IMG/VR virus record: IMGVR_UViG_3300042308_000493 | Coordinates: 1-26,892 of that record | Length of the DNA: 26,892 nt | Origin: a virus | Strand: one strand, 5' to 3' | In this document: in pieces, positions 1 through 6,166 of the stretch | How positions within the stretch are numbered: position 1 is the stretch's first letter | Layout of the letters: each line of letters opens with the position of its first letter | Notes under the pieces: model-generated | The model's input: the letters and a program-made list of their open reading frames with translations, nothing else | Told to the model about the DNA's origin: nothing | The model's database searches: none | Made by a program: the position numbers and the translations under genes

Positions 1-740
1 ACCTCGCCCAGCCTTGCCGCGCCGTGCCATGCCTGCCAAACCCTGCCTTACCTCACCCAGCCCTGCCGTGCCGTGCCATGCCTGCCAGACCATGCCAGAC
101 CTCGCCCAGCCTTGCCGCGCCGTGCCATGCCTGCCAAACCCTGCCTTACCTCACCCAGCCCTGCCGTGCCGTGCCATGCCTGCCAGACCATGCCAGACCT
201 CGCCCAGCCTTGCCGCGCCGTGCCATGCCTGCCAAACCCTGCCTTACCTCACCCAGCCCTGCCGTGCCGTGCCATGCCTGCCAGACCATGCCAGACCTCA
301 CCGAGCCTCGCCCAGCCCTGCCGAGCCCGGCCAGACCTTGCTTGGCCAAGCCTGCCATACCTTGCCGCGCCAGACCTCGCCCAGCCTTGCCGCGCCGTGC
401 CATGCCTGCCAAACCCTGTTCCACCGGGCCACACCTCGCCTCGCCCCGCCTGACCTAGCCATGCCTCGCCTGCCATGCCAGACCTTACCTCGCCCAGCCC
501 TGCCTTGCCTCGCCATGCCATGCCCGGCCATGCCTGCCAAACCTCGCCACACCAAGCCCAGCCCAGCTGGACCGCACCTCGCCGGACCCTGCCGGAACCT
601 GCCTGCCAAACCCTGCCGGGCCAAACCATGCCGCGCCCAGCCCGGCCACGCCCTGCCTCGCCTGCCAGACCTTGCCGAGCCTCGCCACGCCCCGCCGCGC
701 AAAGCCAGGCCTTGCCTGGCCGTGCCTGCCAAGTCATTTC
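1..740. repeat. G/C-skewed 98-bp tandem repeat array, left part
   Basis: Three near-perfect 98-bp units start at 1, 99 and 197. Each is two related 49-bp halves (A begins acctcgcccagcc, B begins acctcacccagcc), and each half is about five 10-bp steps of the type NNNCCNNGCC. From about 295 to 740 the pattern degenerates but stays built of the same CCNTGCC blocks, with one further clean A-like half at 373. The plus strand is C-rich, so RNA transcribed in the direction of all the genes would be G-rich. Open frames across it are an artefact: 98 is not a multiple of 3 and the sequence lacks stop codons. No gene is credible here. This is the only stretch over 300 bases without a gene. Confidence 0.95.
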
Positions 741-743
741 AAA

Positions 744-819
744 AATGCCCGTCTGGGTGCTCACCTTGTTGGATCCCATTGACACCAATGAGAAATAATC
801 CACAAGCCAGACGGGCATT
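744..819 (-). terminator. Large hairpin with T-run downstream of the last gene
   Basis: A perfect 13-bp inverted repeat (744-756 with 807-819, aatgcccgtctgg) encloses about 50 nt. That interior can pair further (cttgttgga with tccacaag, then cattg with caatg). Read on the minus strand, the second arm ends in GGCATTTTTG, so a T-run follows the stem. It lies directly after the TAA of the last gene (826). It is best read as the transcription terminator of the whole left operon, or as a structured boundary between the operon and the repeat array. The unusually long stem and interior allow another role. Confidence 0.65.
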
Positions 820-825
820 AGTTCA

Positions 826-1134
826 TTACTGTTGATCTGGCTTTGGTCCAAAATCGACCTTTGCCCTCTCAACAATAAATGTGCCTTCTTTTTCCCCTTT
901 GTTTTTAAGGAATCCCAATTTCACCAAAGAAATAGGCCGCCCCATAAAGTCCGTTTTCTCAATTTCCTCCAGCAATTTGTAGGATCGACATGCACCAAAA
1001 TTGCTGGTGTAAGTGACCACCAATGATCCACAATCCAACCTGGTGCCTGCTGGTATCTTTGGCGGCTTGGCAATTTGCTTGAAATAACTTGCGTTAACAT
1101 CCTTTTGTTTTCGGTCTATGTAGTTCCAGCTCAT
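826..1134 (-). CDS. Hypothetical protein, 102 aa
   Basis: I do not recognise a family. The protein is soluble, mixed alpha/beta in appearance, with a basic and charged C-terminal half and no membrane segment or signal peptide. AAGGAG sits about 8 nt before the ATG at 1134, which fixes the start. It is the last gene of the small left operon (CsrA-like, candidate annealase, DUF669-like) and begins about a dozen bases after the DUF669-like gene ends. It is followed at once by the large hairpin at 744-819. Its position suggests an accessory role in DNA recombination or replication, but nothing in the sequence itself shows this. Confidence 0.8.
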   Translation of the reverse strand: MSWNYIDRKQKDVNASYFKQIAKPPKIPAGTRLDCGSLVVTYTSNFGACRSYKLLEEIEKTDFMGRPISLVKLGFLKNKGEKEGTFIVERAKVDFGPKPDQQ

Positions 1135-1146
1135 TCCATGAACTCC

Positions 1147-1629
1147 TTAAAATGCTAGGTTTTCCTGTGAATCAAAAACAGTAATTTCCGCTGGTGCCAT
1201 GTTCGCCAGGAATTTTAGCTGCATCGTAGTTGCACCTGTTTTTTTGCTGGTCCAAGGGCTGATTTTCCATCGTGCCGATGAACCGCCCAAATCCTGCAAT
1301 GCCAATGGAAGCATCCTAGAAAATGGCCGCAATGGTGGAATCCAGGAAGCGGTATCAATTCCAAGGGTTGCGAGCTCCCCACCAAACCTTCCAACGGCAT
1401 TTCCATCAGTCAACCAACTGGTATGTTCTAGGGTTTGCCTAGTGGCGCATGGTCCGGATTCAATCAACAGAATCCATTTAACAATGGTTGCCCCATTGTT
1501 GGCTTTCTCAAGGATCGCTGATCGGATTTGACCGCGGTATTCTCCCGCAACCAGATCATCGACTTTTACTGCGTTGCCAGTTGGAACAAATGTTTCATCC
1601 CAATATTCAAGTCCAAAATCATTCGACAT
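1147..1629 (-). CDS. DUF669-like phage protein (possible ssDNA-binding/annealing partner)
   Basis: The chosen start at 1629 (MSNDFGLEYWDE) follows a strong AAGGGGAA site. A longer frame to 1644 exists but would place that site inside the gene. The 160-residue protein has the pattern seen in DUF669-type phage proteins: an acidic/aromatic N-terminus, then V..GEYRGQI......NGATIVKWILLIESGP..TRQTLEHTSWLTD, and a later GRFGGELATLGID segment. Family knowledge: such proteins are commonly encoded next to phage recombination or replication genes and are thought to bind single-stranded DNA. Here it overlaps by 11 nt the end of the candidate annealase gene, which supports translational coupling and a joint role. 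The assignment rests on motif resemblance only. Confidence 0.6.
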   Translation of the reverse strand: MSNDFGLEYWDETFVPTGNAVKVDDLVAGEYRGQIRSAILEKANNGATIVKWILLIESGPCATRQTLEHTSWLTDGNAVGRFGGELATLGIDTASWIPPLRPFSRMLPLALQDLGGSSARWKISPWTSKKTGATTMQLKFLANMAPAEITVFDSQENLAF

Positions 1630-2335
1630 GTGATTCCCCTTCATAATTCATTAGTTCATTTAGAATTGTCATTGCCTGCCTGTTGGTTAAATCCTTGCTG
1701 CTTTTCACTTGGAATTTAGCAAGAGTTTCATCTCTCCAATTTGGCGGTAGCTTTTCAGCAACTGCTTTGATTGCGGTTTGCAAGCGCCGCAATGTTTCCG
1801 TTGCGATTGGGTCGTTGTTTGGTTCTGGAATTTCAATTGGCTTGCTCTCAATTGCCAAAGGTGGGAAGGCTTGCGCACCAGGAATGCTAACCACTTCGGA
1901 TTCATCAAGCATCCCTAGCCCACACAGGGAAAGGGTTAGCCGCCGTTTGGCTTTGGTTAAAGCCTTCATCCGCGCATTGGCCAGCTCTTCCCCTTGCGCC
2001 TTACCAATCGGTACCACACCAATTTCGGTATCAGTTCGCCCCGTTTTATCGGTGCCAGAAACCTGTGCCGTTATGACACCATCCGCGGCTGTGATGCTGT
2101 CGATCCTTATGGAAACTTGGTGAAGCTTTCGCAGTTGGTCTGTGCATCCACGCAAAGCATATAAAGTAAGTTTGCCATTTAAGACAATGTAGCCAAATGG
2201 TCTGGTTGTGGGCAGCAATCCAATTGCATCGCAAACCCGGTTGTAATACGCAACCCTTTCCCCTGGTGATAAGGTTTTCAAGTCGCCTTCGATAATCGCT
2301 GATTCTGCTTTTTCACTTATTGTTAATTCATTCAT
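1619..2335 (-). CDS. Candidate single-strand annealing (RecT/Rad52-like) recombination protein
   Basis: This 238-aa protein starts at an ATG preceded by AAAGGAG. It overlaps the CsrA-like gene upstream by 4 nt (ATGA) and the DUF669-like gene downstream by 11 nt. Residues about 25-75 (GERVAYYNRVCDAIGLLP, then FGYIVLNGKLTLYALRGCTDQLR) and the block at about 118-145 (ELANARMKALTKAKRRLTL) are features I associate with phage proteins placed near RecT/Rad52-type annealases: an early two-layer core followed by a basic helix with TKAKRR. The C-terminal part (about 160-238) is proline-rich and then helical, possibly a partner-binding tail. The role as annealase is inference, helped by the DUF669-like neighbour. 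A different nucleic-acid role is possible. Confidence 0.5.
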   Translation of the reverse strand: MNELTISEKAESAIIEGDLKTLSPGERVAYYNRVCDAIGLLPTTRPFGYIVLNGKLTLYALRGCTDQLRKLHQVSIRIDSITAADGVITAQVSGTDKTGRTDTEIGVVPIGKAQGEELANARMKALTKAKRRLTLSLCGLGMLDESEVVSIPGAQAFPPLAIESKPIEIPEPNNDPIATETLRRLQTAIKAVAEKLPPNWRDETLAKFQVKSSKDLTNRQAMTILNELMNYEGESHVE

Positions 2336-2538
2336 GATTCGCTCCTTTGGTGTTCATCACGCATGATGATGTAGTCCTGTCGCTCTGCCACTAGTCGCAG
2401 TTGGGCTTTTTTTCCCGTCACGCCAACAACCCGGATGTGGAGGATGTCACCTGTGCGACGATCCACAATTGTTATGCCTTCACCGATGTTGCGACTCAAG
2501 ACCAAACCGCCCTGGCTGATAATTGCATCATGATTCAT
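2332..2538 (-). CDS. csrA-like: CsrA-like RNA-binding regulator
   Basis: The 68-residue protein carries the CsrA signature: GLVLSRNIGEGITI at about 11-24, IRVVGVTGKKAQLRLVAE at about 35-52 and IIMRDE at about 57-62. Aligned by eye with bacterial CsrA, the RNA-contacting residues Leu4, Arg6 and Arg44 correspond to Leu14, Arg16 and Arg60 here. It differs by a ten-residue N-terminal extension and a longer first loop (VDRRTGD). CsrA proteins are small homodimers that bind GGA motifs in mRNA leaders and change translation or stability. Start choice: ATG 2538 is preceded by GAGGTGG. ATG 2550 (four residues longer) follows GGGAG and is possible. It overlaps its neighbours on both sides. Targets could be phage or host transcripts. 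Confidence 0.85.
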   Translation of the reverse strand: MNHDAIISQGGLVLSRNIGEGITIVDRRTGDILHIRVVGVTGKKAQLRLVAERQDYIIMRDEHQRSES

Positions 2539-2749
2539 TGGCCACCTCATTTTCTCCCATTGAAGCCCAGCGGATTTCCCTCTCCTTTAATCTGGCTGTA
2601 AGCACATTGACACACTGCATTTGCAACCAGATTTCCTGTCGCTGAACCTGAATTTCGGTTTGCAATTCGGCAATTTTTTGCCTGCTGATACTGATCAGAT
2701 CCCATGCACAGGCTAATTGCCTTCCCACAAAATCATCATTGATGGACAT
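2528..2749 (-). CDS. Small coiled-coil protein, 73 aa
   Basis: Starts at ATG 2749 with GGAGG seven bases upstream. A longer frame reaching 2821 would run through the tRNA-like element and is not credible. Residues about 15-60 form a long, heptad-like helix (ISISRQKIAELQTEIQVQRQEIW and onward), which suggests a dimeric coiled coil. There is no catalytic motif. The gene overlaps the start of the CsrA-like gene, so the two are probably translated together. Function unknown. A structural or partner-binding accessory protein is the most that can be said. Confidence 0.75.
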   Translation of the reverse strand: MSINDDFVGRQLACAWDLISISRQKIAELQTEIQVQRQEIWLQMQCVNVLTARLKEREIRWASMGENEVANES

Positions 2750-2781
2750 CGTGTAACCTCCATTCCCACAATCGGGATTAG

Positions 2782-2819
2782 GTGCCGCGGGATCGAACCG
2801 CGGAGAGCGCCAACCGCAC
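2782..2819 (-). ncRNA. tRNA-like minihelix (T-arm plus short acceptor-like stem)
   Basis: On the minus strand a perfect T-arm is visible: CGCGG, loop TTCGATC, CCGCG (2786-2802). It is closed by GTGC/GCAC (2816-2819 with 2782-2785), with only 13 nt where a D-arm and anticodon arm should be. So this is not a whole tRNA. It is followed on the transcript by a small TCCC/GGGA hairpin, then GGAGG and the ATG at 2749. It may be a tRNA-derived processing or regulatory structure in the leader of the coiled-coil/CsrA operon, or a relic. Confidence 0.5.
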
Positions 2820-2833
2820 ACCCTGGTTAATCC

Positions 2834-3106
2834 TTAGGGTTCCAAAGGCCCTAGGATTTGGTCAAACCTGTCGGAATATTCGCCCCGATTCCAAATCCAA
2901 TCATCTATGTGTTGGCCGATGTTTTCGGGATCATCCCCGCAGGGAATGCCCAAATCCTCAATCAGTTCCTGATTATAAATGATTGTTGAAAATGTGCTGT
3001 ACCACCGCCACAGATCCACATAGTTTGCTTCTGGTCCCAAATAAGTTTGGTCCATAACACCGCAATCAATTGGCTTAATCTTCGTTCTAATAATGCGATA
3101 CTTCAT
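2834..3106 (-). CDS. Hypothetical acidic protein, 90 aa
   Basis: The ATG at 3106 is preceded by GAGGAA. After a basic N-terminus (MKYRIIRTKIKPIDCG) the protein is acidic and rich in aromatic residues (DLWRWYSTF, DDWIWNRGEYSDRFDQI). I do not recognise a family, and there is no signal peptide or membrane segment. It lies between the small lipoprotein-like ORF and the tRNA-like element at 2782-2819. Such small, acidic, aromatic-rich early phage proteins are often host-takeover or inhibitor proteins, but this is only a general analogy. Confidence 0.75.
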   Translation of the reverse strand: MKYRIIRTKIKPIDCGVMDQTYLGPEANYVDLWRWYSTFSTIIYNQELIEDLGIPCGDDPENIGQHIDDWIWNRGEYSDRFDQILGPLEP

Positions 3107-3126
3107 TGGATCATTCCTCTGTTTGT

Positions 3127-3255
3127 CTATCGGGAAATGGTGTGCATGATCTGGACTGTTCCAGGTCCGTTGCCATAAATCACGCTAACTGTGGTGCTGT
3201 GGTGGGCGCATCCAACACCCATACCACAGATCAAAAACAATGCAATGTATCGCAT
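3127..3255 (-). CDS. Putative 42-aa lipoprotein-like peptide
   Basis: A short frame reads MRYIALFLICGMGVGCAHHS followed by about 22 mostly polar residues and a TAG. The start has a charged residue, a hydrophobic core and a cysteine at position 16 after GVG. This resembles a lipoprotein signal, although the -3 residue is Gly and does not fit the usual lipobox. The ATG lies 4 nt after the stop of the gene at 3259-3450 (TAAATCATG), consistent with coupling, but a clear ribosome site is missing. Small phage lipoproteins can be outer spanins, but this one is short and sits away from the lysis genes. Could be non-coding. Confidence 0.4.
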   Translation of the reverse strand: MRYIALFLICGMGVGCAHHSTTVSVIYGNGPGTVQIMHTISR

Positions 3256-3258
3256 GAT

Positions 3259-3450
3259 TTAAACGCTATAGTTCATGCGATTGACGATGTAGAAAGAACT
3301 CAATTCTTCAATTGAGGAACCATCCCGTTCCCAACTTTCGGCAAATGTAGATAGGGCATCAGCATCATCTTTTGCGCGGATTGTTTTTCTGTTGGTCCAT
3401 CCATTGGCGAGAACAGTATAGCTAATCGTAAACAACATGTAATCGGACAT
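3259..3450 (-). CDS. Hypothetical protein, 63 aa
   Basis: The start at 3450 (MSDYMLFTISYTV) is set by GAGGTTTGAA in front of the ATG. The longer frame to 3516 has no such site. The protein begins with a short beta-like hydrophobic stretch, then NRKTIRAKDDADALSTFAESWE, a charged helical region, and ends in FYIVNRMNYSV. No family recognised. It is the first gene after the terminator at 3609-3646 and so probably opens the left operon. The intervening 3463-3600 contains a TATAAA on the minus strand that could be a -10 element, without a convincing -35. Confidence 0.65.
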   Translation of the reverse strand: MSDYMLFTISYTVLANGWTNRKTIRAKDDADALSTFAESWERDGSSIEELSSFYIVNRMNYSV

Positions 3451-3608
3451 TTCAAACCTCATTGTGTTCCTGGATCCCAACCAGATGGCCGGACCATCAT
3501 GGGCCGGTAGGATCAATATCGGCTTTATTCTCCAAAATGTCCAGCGGAGTTTTATAAATTGGTTTGGAATTTCCCTAACTTCTTATTTTTCAACGGGATG
3601 TAGAAACG

Positions 3609-3646
3609 AAAAAACGGCACTCCAGGAATCTTTCCCAAAGTGCCGT
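3609..3646 (-). terminator. Intrinsic terminator after the structural/lysis operon
   Basis: On the minus strand ACGGCACT pairs perfectly with AGTGCCGT (3639-3646 and 3614-3621) around a 17-nt loop, and is followed at once by six T residues (3609-3614). This is a classic rho-independent terminator, placed about 85 bp after the stop of the last lysis-side gene (3731). Two weaker hairpins lie between (atagtgg/ccactat near 3664-3692 and tccgg/ccgga near 3703-3725). Confidence 0.85.
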
Positions 3647-3730
3647 CAACCCTTCCATGGATCATAGTGGTGAGACCATCCCGCCCACTATCCTGGTATT
3701 GATCCGGAAACAAGGCAAACCCGGACAAAC

Positions 3731-4030
3731 CTAGGAAAGGGACTCAAGGATAATTTTTACAGCCAGTTTTAGCACAATGCCCAATGCGAGCGAGGGAAAG
3801 CCCACGGCCTCCTTTGGTCCCTGGTTACCCAACAATGCTTCAATTGCTTCCACAATTGCGCCATCGCTTGAATCCCCAATCCCTTGCTGAATCGGGAAGC
3901 CTTGCGCCAAGCCGTAGCCCAGAATGTTCCAAGCTGCGTGAACCCCCTTGCTTGAATCCACCTTTCCGCGGACCACATCAAGCAAAGTCATAAGCGCATC
4001 AGTCGACAGAGTAAGCGGATAATCTACCAT
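3731..4030 (-). CDS. Hypothetical protein with hydrophobic C-terminus, 99 aa
   Basis: The start at 4030 (MVDYPLTLSTDALMTLLDVV) is preceded by AAGGAGA, so the longer frame to 4123 is rejected. The C-terminal 25 residues (FPSLALGIVLKLAVKIILESLS) are hydrophobic with lysines and could be an amphipathic or membrane-associated helix. The middle part has a glycine-rich patch (ILGYGLAQGFPIQQGIGD). It is the last gene before the terminator, directly after the papain-like peptidase, so a role in lysis or host-envelope interaction is possible. No family recognised. Confidence 0.7.
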   Translation of the reverse strand: MVDYPLTLSTDALMTLLDVVRGKVDSSKGVHAAWNILGYGLAQGFPIQQGIGDSSDGAIVEAIEALLGNQGPKEAVGFPSLALGIVLKLAVKIILESLS

Positions 4031-4040
4031 TTGAATCTCC

Positions 4041-4964
4041 TTAGGTGTGTGAAGTCCAATCAAGTGATTTGTCAGGGCGCGCAGGGAAGCCATCGAAAGC
4101 CGAAAACGCCCACGAATCCCCATAGTTTAACATCCGGTCAATAATCCTTGCATCTGCCCAGAACCCTTCTGGCCCTGGATTCCCTGCACCTACGGGCCCT
4201 GTGTGTGAGGAAGCACCCCAACTGTTGTCCAGTCTGCCACCTTCACGGATTCCAGTTTGGTAACCACTCAAACACATGCAATGGGACCACGAACCATGAG
4301 CGCGGGAGAACCCTTCACCATCCCTCACCATTGCAAATCCCTGATCCGAACAAATGCTAATTCCAAATCCGGATGCCAGCGCACGCTTCGCCTGTTCCCA
4401 ATTTGTGATCTTTGTGATGGCTTTAATCGGATGAAGCTGGGCGATGCTTTCAAGATTGGTGGGAACACCACTCTGGCCCCAGGTGCGGGACAAGGTAACG
4501 GAGTAGTGGGAGAGATCATAGGCTCCATGTTTTGCCCTCTCAATAATCCCGTAATCCTTGGCCCATTGGGCGGCCCAAGCGCCGACCGAGCCATCGCCAC
4601 GGCCAAGGCGACCCTTGCCGATCTCGACCCGGGAACCGCCATAGATTGGCTCGGTGGCGACGGTGCGGAAATGCTCCGGCTCGCCCGCCGCGATCTCGGC
4701 GCACATGGTGTATTCGATCGCCCGGGCCGTGCCAAAGCTCACGCAGGTGCCGATATTGCCCTGGTTGCGGGGAGGCAACAGGTTGCCCGTAACCTTCTTC
4801 GCTGCGTCCCACAAAAACACATGATCAGGAAGTGGGCTTGAATCCTGTCCGGCTTCGGTGTCGCCAAAGGATGCGATTGGCTGGAGCGCAGCAATTGCCG
4901 CAACTGCTTTTGGATCATCGATCCATCCAGGGTAATCCGCTGGAGAATCAAATTGTTCACTCAT
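4041..4964 (-). CDS. Papain-like (C1 family) cysteine peptidase
   Basis: The 307-aa protein has the four marks of the papain fold in order: the oxyanion-hole Gln in PRNQGNIGTCVSFG (Q68), the nucleophile C74 in the same segment, the catalytic His in SWSHCMCLSGYQ (H228), and the Asn of the NSWG motif (N247). There is no obvious propeptide inhibitor domain and no signal peptide. ATG 4964 follows GAAGGGAATC. It sits after a membrane/coiled-coil protein and a secreted protein, so it may act in lysis, as a tail-associated entry enzyme, or on host proteins. Papain-type enzymes are not the usual phage lysins. The stretch coding residues about 55-140 is markedly GC-richer than its surroundings, which suggests recombination or recent transfer. 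Confidence 0.85.
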   Translation of the reverse strand: MSEQFDSPADYPGWIDDPKAVAAIAALQPIASFGDTEAGQDSSPLPDHVFLWDAAKKVTGNLLPPRNQGNIGTCVSFGTARAIEYTMCAEIAAGEPEHFRTVATEPIYGGSRVEIGKGRLGRGDGSVGAWAAQWAKDYGIIERAKHGAYDLSHYSVTLSRTWGQSGVPTNLESIAQLHPIKAITKITNWEQAKRALASGFGISICSDQGFAMVRDGEGFSRAHGSWSHCMCLSGYQTGIREGGRLDNSWGASSHTGPVGAGNPGPEGFWADARIIDRMLNYGDSWAFSAFDGFPARPDKSLDWTSHT

Positions 4965-4967
4965 GGA

Positions 4968-5471
4968 TTAGATTCCCTTCAAGATGTTGATTAGTTTTTG
5001 GAGCAGAGATTTGGCCGCATTAACATCAAGAATGGCATCGGGATCTGTGCCGAGGGTGCTTTGTATTTCCTGTGCAATGCGATCCCGTAAGGGCCTTAAA
5101 TCCGCCGGTTTGAGGGTTTGGGCTCTGGTCATGGAAAGCGCCAAATCCGCAACGGTCGTTGCCTTGTCGATGCCATCAAGGGCCGTTTGGTAGCTTTTTA
5201 TCAAAGCTGTCAGTTTGGCTTTTTTATTTGTGTCCTGGTCTGCACCATAAATGGCTTTTAATCCATCGGCCAAATCATCACCAGGAGGAATAACCGGGTC
5301 CGCATCAGCCGCAGGAATGACCAGGTTAGCACTAGGTGATTTAATCAAAACAGAACCATCAGCCAGCACCGTAACCGTAACCTGTCCCTGAACAATCTTT
5401 GTTCCTTTGCCCGTAATTTCTATCTGTGGAGGGATGGCAAAAATAAGAAATGCCAGCGCAGATTGAATCAT
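4968..5471 (-). CDS. Secreted protein of unknown function, 167 aa
   Basis: The ATG overlaps the TGA of the upstream gene (ATGA), indicating translational coupling. The N-terminus MIQSALAFLIFAIPPQ is a plausible signal peptide or anchor. Next comes a small beta-rich segment (IEITGKGTKIVQGQVTVTVL), a proline/aspartate-rich linker (about 50-70) and a long alpha-helical C-terminal half. It lies between the membrane/coiled-coil protein and the papain-like peptidase, so it may be exported and act with them at the envelope. No family recognised. Confidence 0.7.
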   Translation of the reverse strand: MIQSALAFLIFAIPPQIEITGKGTKIVQGQVTVTVLADGSVLIKSPSANLVIPAADADPVIPPGDDLADGLKAIYGADQDTNKKAKLTALIKSYQTALDGIDKATTVADLALSMTRAQTLKPADLRPLRDRIAQEIQSTLGTDPDAILDVNAAKSLLQKLINILKGI

Positions 5472-5755
5472 TGTTGATTATCCTTTTTCATGTCGCCTAT
5501 TGCGTTGCTAATTTCATTGACTCTGTCGCCAATGACTTCCACTTTTTTATTTGTGGTTTCCACTTTTTCATCAATGTCGGCAGTAGTTGCTTTCAGAGTA
5601 TGAATGTCTTGTCCTGCAACTGACAGGAAAGATTCCAGTGTTGCGATAAATCTTAATCCCGCATCACGAAAGGGAATAAGGAAATACCATGCACCAAAAA
5701 TAATAATTGCAATTGGGAAGCCAACACTTTCGATAATGTGAACAATTTCTGACAT
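5468..5755 (-). CDS. Membrane-anchored coiled-coil protein, holin-like candidate
   Basis: The 95-aa protein has one strong membrane segment near the N-terminus (VGFPIAIIIFGAWYFLIPF, about residues 11-30) and then a long soluble helix with heptad character (VAGQDIHTLKATTADIDEK to the end) that is highly charged. AAGGAG precedes ATG 5755. Class III holins and XhlA-type membrane proteins combine one membrane helix with a charged helical domain, so a holin-like or inner spanin-like role is reasonable given the neighbouring secreted protein and peptidase. No specific family can be proved from sequence alone. Confidence 0.6.
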   Translation of the reverse strand: MSEIVHIIESVGFPIAIIIFGAWYFLIPFRDAGLRFIATLESFLSVAGQDIHTLKATTADIDEKVETTNKKVEVIGDRVNEISNAIGDMKKDNQQ

Positions 5756-5764
5756 GGTGGCTCC

Positions 5765-6166
5765 TTATTGTGGATCGGTTTCAATGATGGGTTTGAGGGC
5801 CATGGATGTCAAACAATCTTCCCATGTCCACGGCTCGCCCACTTTGGCTGCATCCGCTGGAAGGCTTGATGCTGCAAGAATCCCTTCAGGATTTGAGGCG
5901 CGCCAATAAGTAACACCAGGTGTGGTGTCCAATCCCATGGATTCCAGGCTTTGGCGGATTGGTTCCGTTACTACAAATGCTGAACCATAATGGGTTGCAG
6001 GAAGTCCACCAGATGAAGAATATTTGGAGGCATAATATTCGGGATGCGCCGGGTCGCGGGGCTGACCATCATCGCAGGGAAAGGCGATGTCAAGTGCCTG
6101 GATTGCTCCAGGCATAGACGCATTTTCAGCAATCACATAAACCTGGTGAATCCAAATGGTTGACAT
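5765..6166 (-). CDS. Tail-adjacent protein of unknown function, 133 aa
   Basis: The start at 6166 (MSTIWIHQVYVIAENASMPG) overlaps the stop of the adhesin gene (TAATG). The longer frame to 6409 only runs inside that gene. The protein is soluble, with several glycine/serine segments (YYASKYSSSGGLPATHYGSAF) and WTWEDCLTSM near the C-terminus. It is coupled to the LamG-like tail protein and precedes the lysis genes, so it may be a tail-fibre chaperone or another virion accessory protein. No family recognised. Confidence 0.7.
   Translation of the reverse strand: MSTIWIHQVYVIAENASMPGAIQALDIAFPCDDGQPRDPAHPEYYASKYSSSGGLPATHYGSAFVVTEPIRQSLESMGLDTTPGVTYWRASNPEGILAASSLPADAAKVGEPWTWEDCLTSMALKPIIETDPQ

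Noticed and set aside
1-300. Regular repeats as a possible CRISPR array
   Set aside because: Units are contiguous and composed of related sub-repeats; there are no unique spacers of constant length and no full cas set.
14-875. Several long open frames on both strands across the left repeat array
   Set aside because: They arise from stop-free, low-complexity repeats. The 98-bp period is not a multiple of three, so the same DNA is read in all frames. No ribosome site and no protein-like composition.
4257-4841. 194-aa plus-strand frame opposite the peptidase gene
   Set aside because: It is an antisense shadow in the GC-rich patch. The minus-strand frame has all four papain-type catalytic residues and a ribosome site.
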